The notes under the pieces were generated by a model. It did no database searches. It was given only the letters and a program-made list of their open reading frames with translations, and was not told the DNA's origin. The position numbers were made by a program, and so were the translations under genes. Of a stretch of 64,000 bases of DNA, positions 24,754 through 37,600 are shown piece after piece. Every line of letters starts with the position of its first letter. The stretch's first letter is position 1. The DNA is from Macrolepiota albuminosa (Eukaryota; Basidiomycota; Agaricomycetes; Agaricales; Agaricaceae): assembly GCA_027475525.1 (NCBI GenBank), contig JAMWFC010000067.1, positions 788,508 through 852,507 on the forward strand, read 5' to 3'.

Positions 24754-25503
24754 TGTCACGACCCCTTCTCTCTGGAACCTCCCTGGCACATCCCTGGAGC
24801 CCCATCCGGGAGCCTCTCTCATCAACCCCACAATGTGCCCCGCCCCCACGGCTGCTGACACTGCCATCACACACATCAAAGACCACCATCAACCAGCACC
24901 CCCAGCAACCCCACATCACAGACCCTGGGATCAACTGCCATCAACGATCGGATCACGCTGCTTGCTTCCAGCCATCACACATCACACATCACAACTCCCT
25001 CCACACCAATTGATCGCACGCCCCACATGCGTGATCCAGATATACAGTCCCTGTCTGCTACTCAATGCCTCCCAGAACTTATCCCAGACACCCCGGAACC
25101 CCAAGACCTGGTCCCATAGTACTTATAGCGTAGTTCCCCGTTGTACTTGCTAGTCTTGATATTAACTTGAATTGTTGCGTGCCCTCTGCTTGATTGGTAC
25201 GCGCTGACTGGCACGCTTGAACAACTGCATGCTCTAAGTTTGGTACACACTTCGCAACTTGCAATTTGTTAACTCAGTCTCGTCTTGGAACCCCTGGTTC
25301 CTGACTCGACCACCTCCCAACCCTCAGCTCCTAAAACCCAAAACCCCCGGACCAAGTTTCCTTCCCCGGGACCACTCCTTGTCCGTGTCTTGAACCCTGG
25401 AGTCCTAGCCCCAGAGTTCCAGACACCCAAGTATCCATAGATCAAGTCCGCCTCGTAAGGGCATTGCTTTCCTGGAAAGCCCCTGACTCAGCAGAACCTG
25501 ACA
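24754..25503 (+). repeat. 5' LTR of element A
   Basis: 750 bp, TG...CA, aligned with the 3' copy at 58448-59211; the two differ at many positions, so the insertion is not recent. Confidence 0.9.
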
Positions 25504-25536
25504 TAATATCAAGACTCTCTCCTTACACTGTTCTTG

Positions 25537-28226
25537 ATGGCTACACTTACTACCCCACAGACTACCAGACTGACCCTTACAGATGTCCAGTCTCCGACCA
25601 CTACTCTGCATAGACCCCCCGCCCCATTTACCCACCTCTCTTGTATGAACTCCAATGTCTCCACTGCCACTGGGCCCCCGACCCATCCCTCTACGACCTG
25701 GGGCCCTCAGCCAGCTGGGCCTCTCCGCCCAACCTAGCCATGGTGCGACCTGTGGAAGCCTCCTCGTACCAGAGCATCCCTGGGGGTCTACCGGAGACCC
25801 CGCCCATCCTCAGTGGACCTTGCCCGATTTCCCCCAGCAAGGGCCCCTTTGTGCCCACCCCCTACTACGGTTACTCACACCCTGTCCCCCAACCCCATGG
25901 ACCTCCCAACTATGACTATCCTCCTCAACACTACCCGACCGCTGCCCCACCCGCTTGGACCCCTCCCTTGCCAATGGGACAACGACGCCTTGAGGAGTAC
26001 AAACGGCAACGGGACAAAGTGCTCCGCTCACTCAGAATCTCGCTGGAGGACTTCGCACAGCAGGCAAGGGCGCTACTCACAGAATTCAGACACAACGACT
26101 TTGAAGGCACTCTGGAGGACTGGGCCCATTGCTTGGTTGAATTCGGGGATCGCCTCACGCGAGGAGAACTCCTGGAGCAGACTATGGTAAAGTATAAATG
26201 CAACACGATCCTCCACGAGGAGTTGCAACAACTGCTCAACAAAGTCTATGCGTCCCCCTCCCCTCGACCCCTCAATGACCCCACAGATCCAGGTCGCTTG
26301 ATTCACCTCCAACAGAAACTCCTGGAACCAGCCCCGGCAGCCTCCACGGTCCCCACTCCGGAGCAACAACAATGGGAAGAGCGACAAAATGCCTTGGCCA
26401 TACTGCAGTCCCTCAACCCAACAGAAGGACTATTTGATCAGCCCACTGCCCACATAGTAGGCCTGTCGACTTGCCATAGGGCTAACTCTGTTTCTAGCAT
26501 CTTCAAGACCTGGAGACAGCCCCAGAGGCCCCTGGAACCGCTCCCGCAAATGGACAGCGCCCAATCCCCACCCCTGGTGACCTCCAATAGACCCTGGGTA
26601 GACACCCCTAGCACAGATAACATGCTGTGCTACATCGACAAGCTCGCTCACGGCAAAAATGAACAACACCCTGCACTTGTGACCGCCCTGGTACCGCCTC
26701 CCACATCCGCCCTGGCCCCTCTGGAGCCCAACTTCCGCCGTGACCCCCTGCCCCACTTCGACCTGCAGAACCCCCCATGGCCTCCGATGCAAGTACGACC
26801 CTCCTGGATTGAACGTTCCCCGTGCAACCTGGTACTCAACCCAGCACCTGGCCTTCCCAGATCGACCCGACACCACCGAACCCTCCCCGACCACCTCCGC
26901 CATCCCCAACTGAACTCCGAGGATGACTTCCCAGCCCCCCACTCCCACTGCCCCTGGCATGGAGACCTGGACCTCCCCCTAGCAGGAACGAACCCCCTTG
27001 GGACAACAGGCCTCCCGGGTGTGGATCCCCAGGTGAGCCACCCAGAGGAGGCCCTCCAGGCAGGTGGGGCCCTGCCCTCGGCGCCTTTCCTCACCAAGGG
27101 AGGAGGTAACCACTATTACTACTATTACAATGCCAGCCCCCCTCCCTGCAACGCCACCGGACCAGACAATGCTCGCGATGCCCTTGCCCATGAAGGACGT
27201 CTGGACATTCAAAAGCCTGATGCATTCACGGGCTGGGACCCTCAAAAATGGTGTACCTTCCTCACCCAATGTCTTAACACGTTTCAGGCGAAGCCACTCA
27301 CATTTCAGGTTGACAGCTCCCGGGTGGCCTTCGCTGTCTCGTACCTCCAGGGGATCGCTTTTGATCACTACATGGCCCTCATCCAGTTTGATCCCAACAA
27401 CCTGGCACTCTCCTGCTGGCAAGCCTTCATCGATGAATTCTCTGGGAAGTTCAGGATCTACGATACTGTGGCTGAGGCTGAGAACAACCTCTTCAACCTC
27501 CGGATGTGCTCTGAGGAATGCTTCACCACCTTCATCGTACATTTCGAGAAGGAAGCTTACGAGACAGGCTGGAATTACAGCGCCCTCTAGTATGCCCTCT
27601 GCTGTGCACTGCCACAACATATCAAGGATGTCCTCCGACTCGCCCCAAAACAACCCTCCTACAACGGATACAAGGCCCTTGTCATGCAGACTGACCAACG
27701 CTACTGGAAAGACCGCAGCGAGTATTCAAACTCCCAAGCCCCCTGGAACTCTAGGGGAGGACCTCCATGGCTCTCCGGCAAAACCCCCAACCCCCAAAAT
27801 CAAAACCCCGGTCCCCCCGTGTTCCCTGGCAGCTGACCCCCAGTGAGTCGCAGCCCACCCAATACTAACCCTAGCAGCGGTGCCTGCCCCCAGGCCCAAC
27901 TCAACACCGCTGTGGCCGCCAATGGCCCAGGCAATGTGCCAAGCCCCGAGGAATCCCCGGAAAACCCTGAAGATCCCGACTTCACCAATGAACGGGACAA
28001 AGAGGCCCTCTGGGCCAACCGGCTCCAGAAAAAAGGACGATCCTGGATTGAGGTTCCGAAGGATGTGCAGGAACAACGGAGAAGGGAAGGTGTCTGCATA
28101 CTCTGCGGTGAGAAAGACCATTTCATCTCCAAGTGCCCACAATAACAGGTTATGGGACGTGCCACCTGGACCTTTGAAGGAGAGGATGCCACCTATGAGT
28201 ATTTGAAAAACGACCCAGCGATTTAG
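25537..28226 (+). pseudogene. Gag of element A
   Basis: Gag forms the particle that packages the element's RNA. A Pro-rich N-terminus starts at ATG 25537 and changes frame near 25735. The main part (25740-27590) ends with a conserved Ty3-type capsid stretch: DAFTGWDPQKW, then the FEKEAYETGWNYSAL region, a TAG at 27588, and LPQHIKDVLRLAPK beyond it. In the same frame a zinc knuckle CILCGEKDHFISKC (CX2CX4HX4C) lies near 28100. A TAA at 28143 (where CAA would fit) is followed by more open frame to a TAG at 28224-28226. Pol continues in the -1 frame. Several stops mark it as inactive. Confidence 0.8.
28205..28211 (+). promoter_or_regulatory. Possible -1 frameshift site between gag and pol of element A
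   Basis: The heptamer G-AAA-AAC lies in the gag frame in the short overlap before the gag stop (28224), and pol is open in the -1 frame from here on. The first base is not the canonical A of A-AAA-AAC, so this is tentative. Confidence 0.3.
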
Positions 28227-31061
28227 ACCTGGAAGATGCCCTAAATCGTGGAATTGACCCCGACATCTTCTCCGCCCTGGTCTCCCATCTTTGTTTCATG
28301 ACACTCACACAGGACACCCTCACGGCTTACCTACCCTCCCACTCCTCGCACTCCCTCCTCCTCAAAACCTGCCTCGCCCCCTGCGGAATCCTCCTCAACA
28401 CCCTTGTTGACAGTGGTGCCACAGACAACTTCATCGACAAGGCATGGTCTACCTTTGCCCTGGAACCCGCTCAGTGACTCCCGGTTCCAGTGCGACTCTG
28501 CCTCTTCGACGGAGACACCTCTACAGCGGGGGACATCACTCACTTCGTGCGTATGCCTGTTACTTTTGCCAATGGACAGACTCACACCCTCCGGATGTTG
28601 ATAACCAAACTCCACTCCTCTGCACCCCTGGTCTTAAGGATTCTGTGGCTCCAAGACACCAACCCCTGCATTGACTGGCGACATTTCACCCTTTGCCTGA
28701 CCTGGGAACTGACGTCCAATGACTAGCAACTCCCCTTTGATATCCCCCACTCTCTGGACCCGACTCCAAAGGACCCCCTGGACGGGCCTCCACCGCCCCC
28801 CGGACTCCAGTCCCACTTGCCCTGATCCTTTGTCATCAATGCCAGGTTGGACGGCGCTCTGAGACCAATATCGGCCCTCATTGACAGCGGAGCTACCGGA
28901 GTTTTCATCAGCGATGCCCTCGACCTTCCTTATGACTCCCTTGACCAACCCCTCTGCCTGCAACACCTCGATGGCACCCCCTTCTTCTCCGGCCCCATTC
29001 AGAGGTCTCACTCGGGACATGTGACCCTGGACAATAACTACAAGTTTACCTCCAACTTCCTGGTCATGCGACTTTATGGGTCGACTCCGATGGTGCTGGG
29101 ACTACCCTGGCTACATGACACGAACCCTGACATCAATTGGAGGACGCTCACCATGACCTTCCTGGGACCTGAAGACCACCCCTCGACTGCTGTGCACCTC
29201 CGGGCCCTAGGAAGCGACCCAATGCCTGACACCCCCAGGGCAGCAGCCATGCCCCCCACCCATACGCCACCAATGCCCGTCCAAACCTGCAAGGCCCCCG
29301 ATCGACCCCCAAACATTTCTCAGAACAGGTACAAAGGGCCGAACTACCTGGGCCAGTCTCAGACATGCATCAAACTCATTTCAGCCTGTGAATCCGCGGC
29401 CCCGATCAACCCAAATGCATTCAACATTAGGATCATTGGAGCCGTCCCCTTTGCCTGCCTCATGAGGGATGGAACCCCCACGTTTCAGCTACATGCCTCG
29501 CCATCTCTCCTGGAAGACCACCTACAAGGGGACGCTATCCCCCCAGAGAAGAAAACCGAGGAACAGATCCTTTGAGAAGTAGTTCCCCTGGAGTATCACG
29601 AGTTTGCTGACGTATTCTCTGAAGGAGATGCTAAGGAGATTCCCCCCCACCACCCCTATGACCATATGATCAACCTTGAGGAAGGAGCCACCTCCTCTTT
29701 CGGCAAGGTATACAACATGTTGGAAGTCGAACTCCGGGCCCTCAAAGACTACCTCGATGAAATGCTTGGGAAGGGATTCATCTGACCCTCCGCCTCCGTC
29801 GCCGGAGCCCCAGTTTTATTTGCCAAAAAGAAGGACAGTTCGCTCCGACTCTGCATCGACTACCAGGGACTCAATAAGATCACCAAGAAGAACTGCTACC
29901 CGCTTCCGCTCATTGGCAACCTGGTCAATCAACTCCGCAGTGCCAAGGTTTACACAAAAATTGACCTCCGCTCTGGCTATAACAATGTCTGCATCGCCCC
30001 AGGACATGAGTGGAAAACCGCATTCTGCACATAGTATGGTCTGTTCAAATACCTTTTGATGCCTTTCAGTATGACTAACTCCTCCACCACGTTCCAATAC
30101 TTCATGAATGACATCTTCCACAACATGAGCAACGTCTTTGTAATCGTCTACCTGGACGACATCCTCATCTACTCCAACTCAAAGGAGGACCACCAGAAGC
30201 ATGTCCGGCAAGTCCTTGAACGTCTCTGGGAGCACAACCTCCATGCCAAACCCAAGAAGTGTTCATTCCACATGGAAGAGGTTGAGTATCTTGGCATTAT
30301 TGTATCCCTGAATGGCGTTCGCATGGACCCCCACAAGGTCGAGGCCATCGTCAACTGGCTGCAACCCCAGAACGTCAAGGAAGTACAATCCTTCCTGGGT
30401 TTGGCTAACTTTTACCGGAGGTTCATAGACAACTACTCTGGTATCACAAAGCCCCTCAACTGGCTCACACACAAGGACGTTGCCTGGAACTGGGACAGTA
30501 AGTGCCAGAGCATTTTTAACTTGCTTAAGAAGGCTTTTACAGCAGCTCTCGTACTCTGGCACTATGACCCTGCCCTCCCAATCATCCTGGAATGTGACGC
30601 CTCTGACTATGCCATTGCTGGGATTCTCTCACAGATAGGATCCAACGGTGGGAAACCCTGACCAGTCACCTTCTACACCCGGTCTATGATCAACGCTGAG
30701 CTCAACTACGACATCTACAACAAGGAGCTCCTCGCCATCATCAAAGCCTTCAAACAATGGCAAGCCTACCTCGAGGGAGCCCGGCACCGGATCCAGGTCT
30801 ACTCAGATCACAATAACCTGCAGTACTTCACCACAACCAAGCAACTTAGTCGACAATAGGCCCAATGGTCCAAAATCCTCTTGGAGTATGACTTCACAAT
30901 CCAGTACTGCCTGGGATGACTCGGGGCCAAACCCGATGCCCTCACCCGGCGACTGGACATTTACCCCAAGAAGTTCTTCAAGGCGGAATGCAATGCATTC
31001 AATTATCGCGTGGTGATCCCTCCCAAACATCTGAATGCCATACTGATTCTAAATGACAAAG
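28227..31061 (+). pseudogene. Pol of element A, first part: two proteases, RT, RNase H
   Basis: Two retropepsin-like modules follow each other in one frame. The first (about 28403-28715) has LVDSGATDNFID, LCLFDGDTSTAGDITHF and WLQDTNPCIDW. The second (about 28880-29155) has LIDSGATGVFIS, LQHLDGTPF, VLGLPWLHDTNPDINW. The RT follows (about 29590-30600): [29 protein letters not shown] and the catalytic YLDDILIYS. The RNase H part (about 30580-30960) has ECDASDYAIAG, NKELLAII, YSDHNNLQYF and DALTRR. In-frame stops fall mainly as TGA or TAG where related elements have Arg or Gln. The reading frame is cut at 31061 by element C and resumes at 54784. Confidence 0.88.
28403..28732 (+). other. First (extra) retropepsin module of element A
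   Basis: It has the Asp-Ser-Gly-Ala active-site motif and the family's L-F-D-G and N-x-x-I-D-W landmarks, but the usual (V/I)LGLPWL flap-side motif reads VLRILWL. One stop lies after ALEPAQ. The second module has the intact motif. Confidence 0.7.
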
Positions 31062-31373
31062 TGTAATGAAGTTACAGGAATTGTGAGAGCTTAGGTTCAC
31101 ACTGCACAGAATCAGACCAGTCCGGTCTATTGACTATGTAGTATCAACACAAAAATAAGCTGCTTTGTAAGCAGCTGGTAAAACTATTTATATAATAATG
31201 TAAATAATATTATATTATAATAAATATAATATAATATTGACTACTATACAGTAAGTAAAGCTATGTGGCCAACGCCACATAGCGGATTATATTATAATAA
31301 ATATAATATAATATTGACTACTATACAGTAAGTAAAGCTATGTGGCCAACGCCACATAGCGGCCTATGCTACA
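31062..31373 (-). repeat. 3' LTR of element C
   Basis: 235 bp plus an exact 77-bp duplication. It holds an AT-only stretch and a perfect 10-bp hairpin (31260-31283, loop CAAC). Confidence 0.9.
31209..31362. repeat. 77-bp tandem duplication 4
   Basis: 31209-31285 equals 31286-31362 exactly. The 5' LTR of the same element lacks this duplication at this place, which argues against it being ancestral. Confidence 0.95.
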
Positions 31374-31384
31374 CACCCCCCAAT
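31374..31384 (-). promoter_or_regulatory. Polypurine tract of element C
   Basis: On the minus strand ATTGGGGGGTG ends directly at the 3' LTR start, the expected plus-strand primer site. Confidence 0.7.
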
Positions 31385-31418
31385 CAGACCGAGCTATGGT
31401 CTTGAGATAATACGACGG

Positions 31419-34400
31419 TCAGGCCGTCGGTAAGTCAGGGACGGGGGCAATGGGAGAGTCCCCAGGCTCCCAGAATGGATCAGCAGTCACATCATCCATG
31501 TCGTAGTCGAGGAGTTCATCCTCGGGTGCAGGCGCATAGGAAGTGCCCGAGGGCCCTGCTACTGGCAGGGAGTCGTCATAGTCCTGGAGGGGGGACAGTG
31601 TGAGATTGGGGTCAATGATCGACCCCGGGATAGGTGGTTGGGGATCAGGAAGATCCCCAGTGTCGGATGGGTACTGGCGCGTCCAGATCTTGCGGGCATG
31701 AATGTCTTGCCCAATGAGGAGGTACATCCCCTTGGTGAGCGCGTCGTCATAAGCATGATGACTGTCCTGCTGCTGGAGCATCGGGTGTTGTTGATTGCCA
31801 ATGGTGGCCTCGCGCCACCCATCCCACTGAGCGATGGACTGGGGTGTACCGTAATGGTTGAGGCGTTGCAGCCTCTCATCGTCGATAGCGGCCGCCTCGT
31901 TGTAGAGCAGGCTGTCGCTGAAGAATAGGTGGGCCAAGTAGATGACCCCATAAGTATACGCATGGTCAGCCCAGCTGACCAGAATTTGATTGTGAAGAAG
32001 GACACGTAACGTGTCCGAAGTGGTGAACACGGAAGCTGATGCTTTCAGGATGTCCACAGCCTGAGCCTCGAAGGTAGAGTCGTCAGCGTGGAGGGGCACA
32101 AAGACTTGCCCCGTAGCCACCTCATACTCAGCCACGGCCTCTTTGTAGAGGCCTGGCCTTGCGAATACATAGGCCAGGTACTTGTGTACCGTGGACTTGG
32201 AGGGGCAGCTGGTGCTGAGGGCGTGTACAAGCGCAAACCCAAAGAGGCTGCGCCAATGAATGCGCATGGCTCGGTCCATGGCCAGACCGGTCCACACATT
32301 GGACGTCCCAGGACGTCCATAGAGGAGGGCATATGAGCCCAGGTAGTCCAAAGCAAATGGTTGCTTTGGATCAGGAGGAGTAAGGCCGACGAAGGCAATT
32401 CTCCCTCCTTCTTTGCGGCGATAGATCCATGTTGGAACAATCATTCGCGGGATGTTCTCCCGCTCCTCTGGACTTGCGAAGGGTACCGCGATGGTCCTAT
32501 ACATGACCTTGTTGAGTAAGTGAGACATGGCTCTGTCTCGGGCAGTAGGGTGGCAGTTGAGCGCCATCCGCTTGAATTCGTTGAGCAATAGGTAGCCCAA
32601 CTGACACTGACAAATTGGCGTAAACTGGTTGTTAACCAGTGCATGAAGCCTACGGACTTCTCAAGGACTGCAGGGAAACCCGCGAGGTGCCACTTGGTAC
32701 ACCTTACTGTTGTGGGGCGTCGACGCAGCGTTGCCCTCTTTATCAGTCTCGAAGGACCTGGCTGCACAGGCTTCTTGTCCGACGAAGATGGTATTGGTCA
32801 CTGGCAACTAATAAAACTGGGGAGCTAACCCCGTGCCAAAGAATGAGTTCTGGCGCTCAACAGTGTGATCATGGTAGATCACAACACCGAGCACATCAGG
32901 GATGCGCCCGGTTTGATCCTCGAGGAGGGCAGCTCCTTGCTTGGTGCTATCCTGCGCCTGATGATCCATCTTGGCCCATCAATTGCTGTTGCGCTGTTTG
33001 CGTGCCATATGTTGTCCCGCCATCTCATGCGCCACAGGGGATTCCATACAAGCCTCTTCAGGCTCCTCATACCAATCATCATTGGAGGGCGGAGATGGCA
33101 GCCTCTCCAGCTCCGACTTATCAGACCGTGGGTCCATTGTCCACACACACCACGGGAGTCAGGCTGGCAGGCCCTCTACCAGTATTGCGGGTAAAAAGGG
33201 GATGTTAGCCTCTGAGGCCCCTTTCGGAGCATCCTCGGGGAAGTGCACGTTGATGTATGCGTGCCCTTCTGGTTGCTTACCCCAATGATCCTTTCGGGGT
33301 TGTGAGGCCTTAGCCTCAGTGGGGCGTGTGCTCATGCCCCTGGAACTCTGCTCCCCAGAGTACGTGGTGGAAACCATGGATACTGGTCGCAAAGATGCGA
33401 CCTCAGATGCGCCACTGGCAAGGCACTGGATAAGCCGGGGGGCGGCTGGAGCAGGAACATTTTCATAGGGAAGGATGTCCCATCCTAGGCTGGCCTCCTG
33501 GCTGGGGGCAACAATGCTCGACTTAATTGAGTGGGAGGGCGCGTCCTCCACTCTTTGCTGATGCGCCCTTTTGCTGGAGTTGGTGTCCCGACTCAGGGGT
33601 GTAGTCTGCCACTTACGAGTGGCCGATAGGGCAAGGAGATCAGTTTTGCGCTGGACGCACATATAATCCATGTCGTCCATCATCTGGCTAATGAGGACGA
33701 CCACCTCTGCATTGCGGAGGAATGATGACTCTGCAGGTACATCGTACCCGTTGTCTCCCAGACGTTGGAGAAGGGTAGCCAGGACTAAGTCCTGGTTGCG
33801 ACTGGGCTCGACAGCCCGTGCTTTTCCTTTGTCACGTCAAGGACGTGACTCTTCTTCCGAGCTGGGCTCGGATTGGTGCGGCATTTCCAGCCGCTGTAGC
33901 AAGGAGAGCTTGGCCAAGCTCTCCGTCGGCGCATCAGCCGATGAACTGATGCTCCGTTCTGGACTGAGAGTTTCTGTGCTCTCAATGGCCGTGGTGGCCT
34001 GCATGAGGGATGCTTGGCGTCCCTCTAGATTGTCAATTGGTGCTGTAGTCGACAGGGAAATCGACCGGCCTCCCTTGGCTGGCACCTCATGTGAGTCGCT
34101 GTACTGGGGCATTGCGCCCCAAGCCCCCATCCAAGCTGGGGGGTACAGCATCATTACAGGCACACCACCCATGCCAGGGTAGTGCGCCGGGGCGGTAAAC
34201 TGGGGCAAAAGATGTGTGCCCATAGCCCCTCTTGCCATAGCGGGAGAAAACTGCCCCCATCCTGGCGCTGCTTGGGGGCTGACTAGCCCCCTGTAGGCCT
34301 GTTGCTGGGATTGGCCCTCTGTGTGATGTGGCGCATAAGCGCCCACTACTGGTTGTTGGGGCTGATAGCTGCCCACAGGTGCGTTCTGGGGCATGAAGTT

Positions 34401-34571
34401 GCCCTGCATGGGTTGGAATGGCGGATAGCCACTAATCACTGGCTGCTGCGGCAGGTAGCCTGCTGCTGGTGGTTGCTACTGCTGTCCCCCCCCTTCAGCC
34501 GACGGTAAGACCAACGGCGCAATCTCAAACTGCTGCTGCTGCTCACTCTGGTCCACAGGCATGTTGTCCAT
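31419..34571 (-). pseudogene. Third frame (ORF3) of element C, about 1051 codons
   Basis: One single frame runs from an ATG at 34569-34571 to the stop at 31419, about 100 bp after pol and on the same strand. The N-terminal third is rich in Gln, Pro, Tyr and Gly (repeats like QQPVVGAY, PQQPVISGY). The middle is Ser/Glu-rich and contains QMMDDMDYMCVQRKTDLLALS. The C-terminal 390 residues (31419-32600) are uninterrupted and look globular (KSTVHKYLAYVFARPGLYK, WADHAYTYGVIYLAHLFF). It ends in an acidic Pro-rich tail. About six nonsense codons occur, e.g. TAG near 34477, TGA near 33835 and 33160; most could derive from CAG or CGA by one C to T change. I do not recognise the family. Its place is where envelope-like or accessory genes sit in other LTR elements, but I see no signal peptide or membrane helix. 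Confidence 0.75.
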
Positions 34572-34674
34572 GGTTGAGGAAAAAAAGCGAAAAAGAAATT
34601 TTGCCTTTTAAAACATGTTTCAGCCACAGCTGCTGACCAACTCAGCCAAGCCGCAATCGGCACTGCTGATCAAA

Positions 34675-37600
34675 TTAAGCGCCAGCACACTTACTTAATT
34701 GATGTGGGTGCTTAACGCCCTTCAACTCCAAATAACGGTCAAGTGCCGCCAACTTGGAGCAATGGGAGTGTGGCTCCCATGTTGTGTCCCCGAGGGACCA
34801 GCGTACCTCAAACTTGAGCGTGTTACACTCAGTCCACCGGTGCCCAATGATGTACTCAACAAACCATTTGTCATTGTTTTGAGCCCCAAAATCATAGGGG
34901 CCCGGGGTTGCCCTGTTAGGGAATAGCGCATCGTCAGACGCGCTGTATGGTCGCAACAGCAACACATGAAACTTTGGAACAATGCGTCGTTCCTGCAATG
35001 CCAGAGGCAGCTCCAACACATAGTTGGAGGTACTTGGCTCTGCATCTAGAACGCGATATGGGCCTACCCATTTCAGGCAGAGTTTACTTACCTGACCCTT
35101 TGGGAGTCTCAGGTTACGTGTTGATAGGTAAACCAATGCTCCTACTGCTATTGGTGGTTCTGCTCACCTACGGTGATTGGTGTTTTTTGCCTGAAAGACT
35201 CACGCCTCTATAATGGCATCATGCACCACCGCAATGTTCTCCAGGGCCTGCCTGGCGAACTCGACAACTCCTCGGTGGGCCACCGTATCAGCACAAACTT
35301 CGTGCAGCATGGAGGGCAAGTACCCTCCATTGAGCTCAAAGGGTGCATACCCTGTCATATCTGAGATACTTGCGTTAATCACAAACTCAGTGAGTGGACA
35401 CCAGTCCACCCAGTCTTGTTGGTCAGGGCAAACAACTGCCCTTAGAATCTGGCCTATACTGCAGTTAGCCCGCTCTGTTTGCCCATCCATTTGAGGATGG
35501 AAGGACATCGACATGAGGAGTTGTGCTCCTAACAGTTTGTGGAGTTCCCTCCACCATTGAGACGTGAACTTCGAGTCACGGTTGCTCACAATGGTGCTAG
35601 GCAGCCCATGCAGCCTAACGATCTCCCTAAGGTAGATCCATGACAGCTCCTTAGCTGTCAGCGTAGTTCACACCGGTATGAGGTGCACCATGCTTGTCAT
35701 GCGGCAGATGACCACCTAGAGGTAATCGAACCCTCTGGACTCGGGAAAGGGACCTACAAAGTCCATTCCAATGAAATCCCAAGGTTTCACCGGCATGGGT
35801 AGCTGGTGTAGCTTCCCGGGAAGGGATCCAGGGGGCAGCTTTGCCCTCTGACATGCTGCGCATGAAGCGCAGAACTTAGTCACTTCTTGGGCCATACGTG
35901 GCCACCAATACCATCTCCAGATGTAGCCCAACGTCCTGGCTGCACCAAAATGCCCCACCAGTGCATGGGCCTAGTCCAAGACCCGCGTAATAATGGTTTG
36001 CGTACGGGGGAGGCATACCACTGCCATCCCTTGATGGTTCTCCATTGTGATCAGTCCACCAGGCTCATGCCTGAACCAAGGATGGTCGTCAGGATTGGCG
36101 AGTATCTCGGCGAAGAGAGAATCATCGCCATAGTCCTGCACCACTTCCTTCCGGAAGTCGTCGTTGACCAGGCTAGGGGGCTGGGATGAAGGCAATTTGC
36201 CTTTGAGCATCTCCGCAAGCGTAACGGGTGTATCGGGGTGCTCGTGCTCCCCAGTGGACGCTGGGTCCACGGCTTCATGCTCCTTGAGCAATTGGGCGGT
36301 GATAGGACCCCATACAGGATCAGCGCATCAACGGCAGGCTATGGCAACACGGCACAGGCTCAGGATACCTTAGCGCGCGCTAATTAACCAATTTTGGCAA
36401 TATTTGACGGCCGCAAATGGCAAGAAGCAGATCCGATCAGTGATAGCGCCGATGGCAGACAGAATGACAACTGACAGATGGCATCAGTCACTGACGACAG
36501 CGCTTAGGGAGAAGCCTGATGATCTATCAAAAACTGACGGACAGCTTGGCGTTTGACCTTGGTGGCTGACATCACTTAGCGCCTTGATTTGGCGCCTGAC
36601 ATCGCTAAGCATTTTGGACCGACAGAAGGGTGATGGATTGATAGTTTAGCTTTGTGATCTGTCGCCTGGCATCGCTAAGGTTCTTGAATGGACGGTAGGG
36701 ATCTGAAACCGTTGGAGCTACCCCTATGAAATTTTCTAGTTTACCGCACTTTGGCAATGGTTGGTCACTGGCGACGGTGAACTTCTTGTAGTATATAGAG
36801 TACTTACCGACTTGTACATACGAATCAAACAATAGACCAGAGTTTCCTGCTCCCTTTTTGTCAGCCTTCCTTATGCTTGAGATCTCATTTATGGTCGGCA
36901 ACGTCGAACTTGTCGGCAGTTGCAGACTATCGATAGCCTTCGACCTATTTGCACCTTGCAGCTACGGCAGGCATTATCAACGCTTAGACTTCGCTAAGCT
37001 TACCACGCTCTTGCCACTTACGTTGCCGTGTTCACTTACCACTCCCTTCATAGGCGCTTTACCTTAGCGCTTTACACTTGCCGACCCTCTTACCGACTTT
37101 ATCTCATTTTTCACAGGCGCGTTCTCTGGGACCTGCCCAGGACTCCTCACATCACTTATAGCGCACCCAATGCAAGCTATTGGTATGGTAACACTATTAC
37201 TATATTTGTTGCTGACCAAACTTTGGGCGTCATCAGCGGCTACGTCCCGCTCTTCACGCTGCTCTCTGAGGCAAGTGCTTCGCCTCCATTCATTGTCACG
37301 CATAGCGCGTACTTCCAGGACATGCTCCCTGAGCTCCTGGTATCGGTGGAGAGGTAAATCCTCTCCATCAGGGTCTATGCGGCAGTCTGCCTGCACATAC
37401 TCATGAGGCTCGTGAGCCTCCCCGACTACATCACTCTCAAAGTAGCGTGACAAGCAGTCTGCCACTTTGTTGAGTTCACCTTTAACATAGGTGATGTCGA
37501 ACTGGTATCTCGACATGTAGTCTATCCACCGTCGCTGATGCAGCGACAAGTTCACCTGAGTTTTAAAGAACTCAAGGGCCTTGTGGTCCGTTATGATGTG

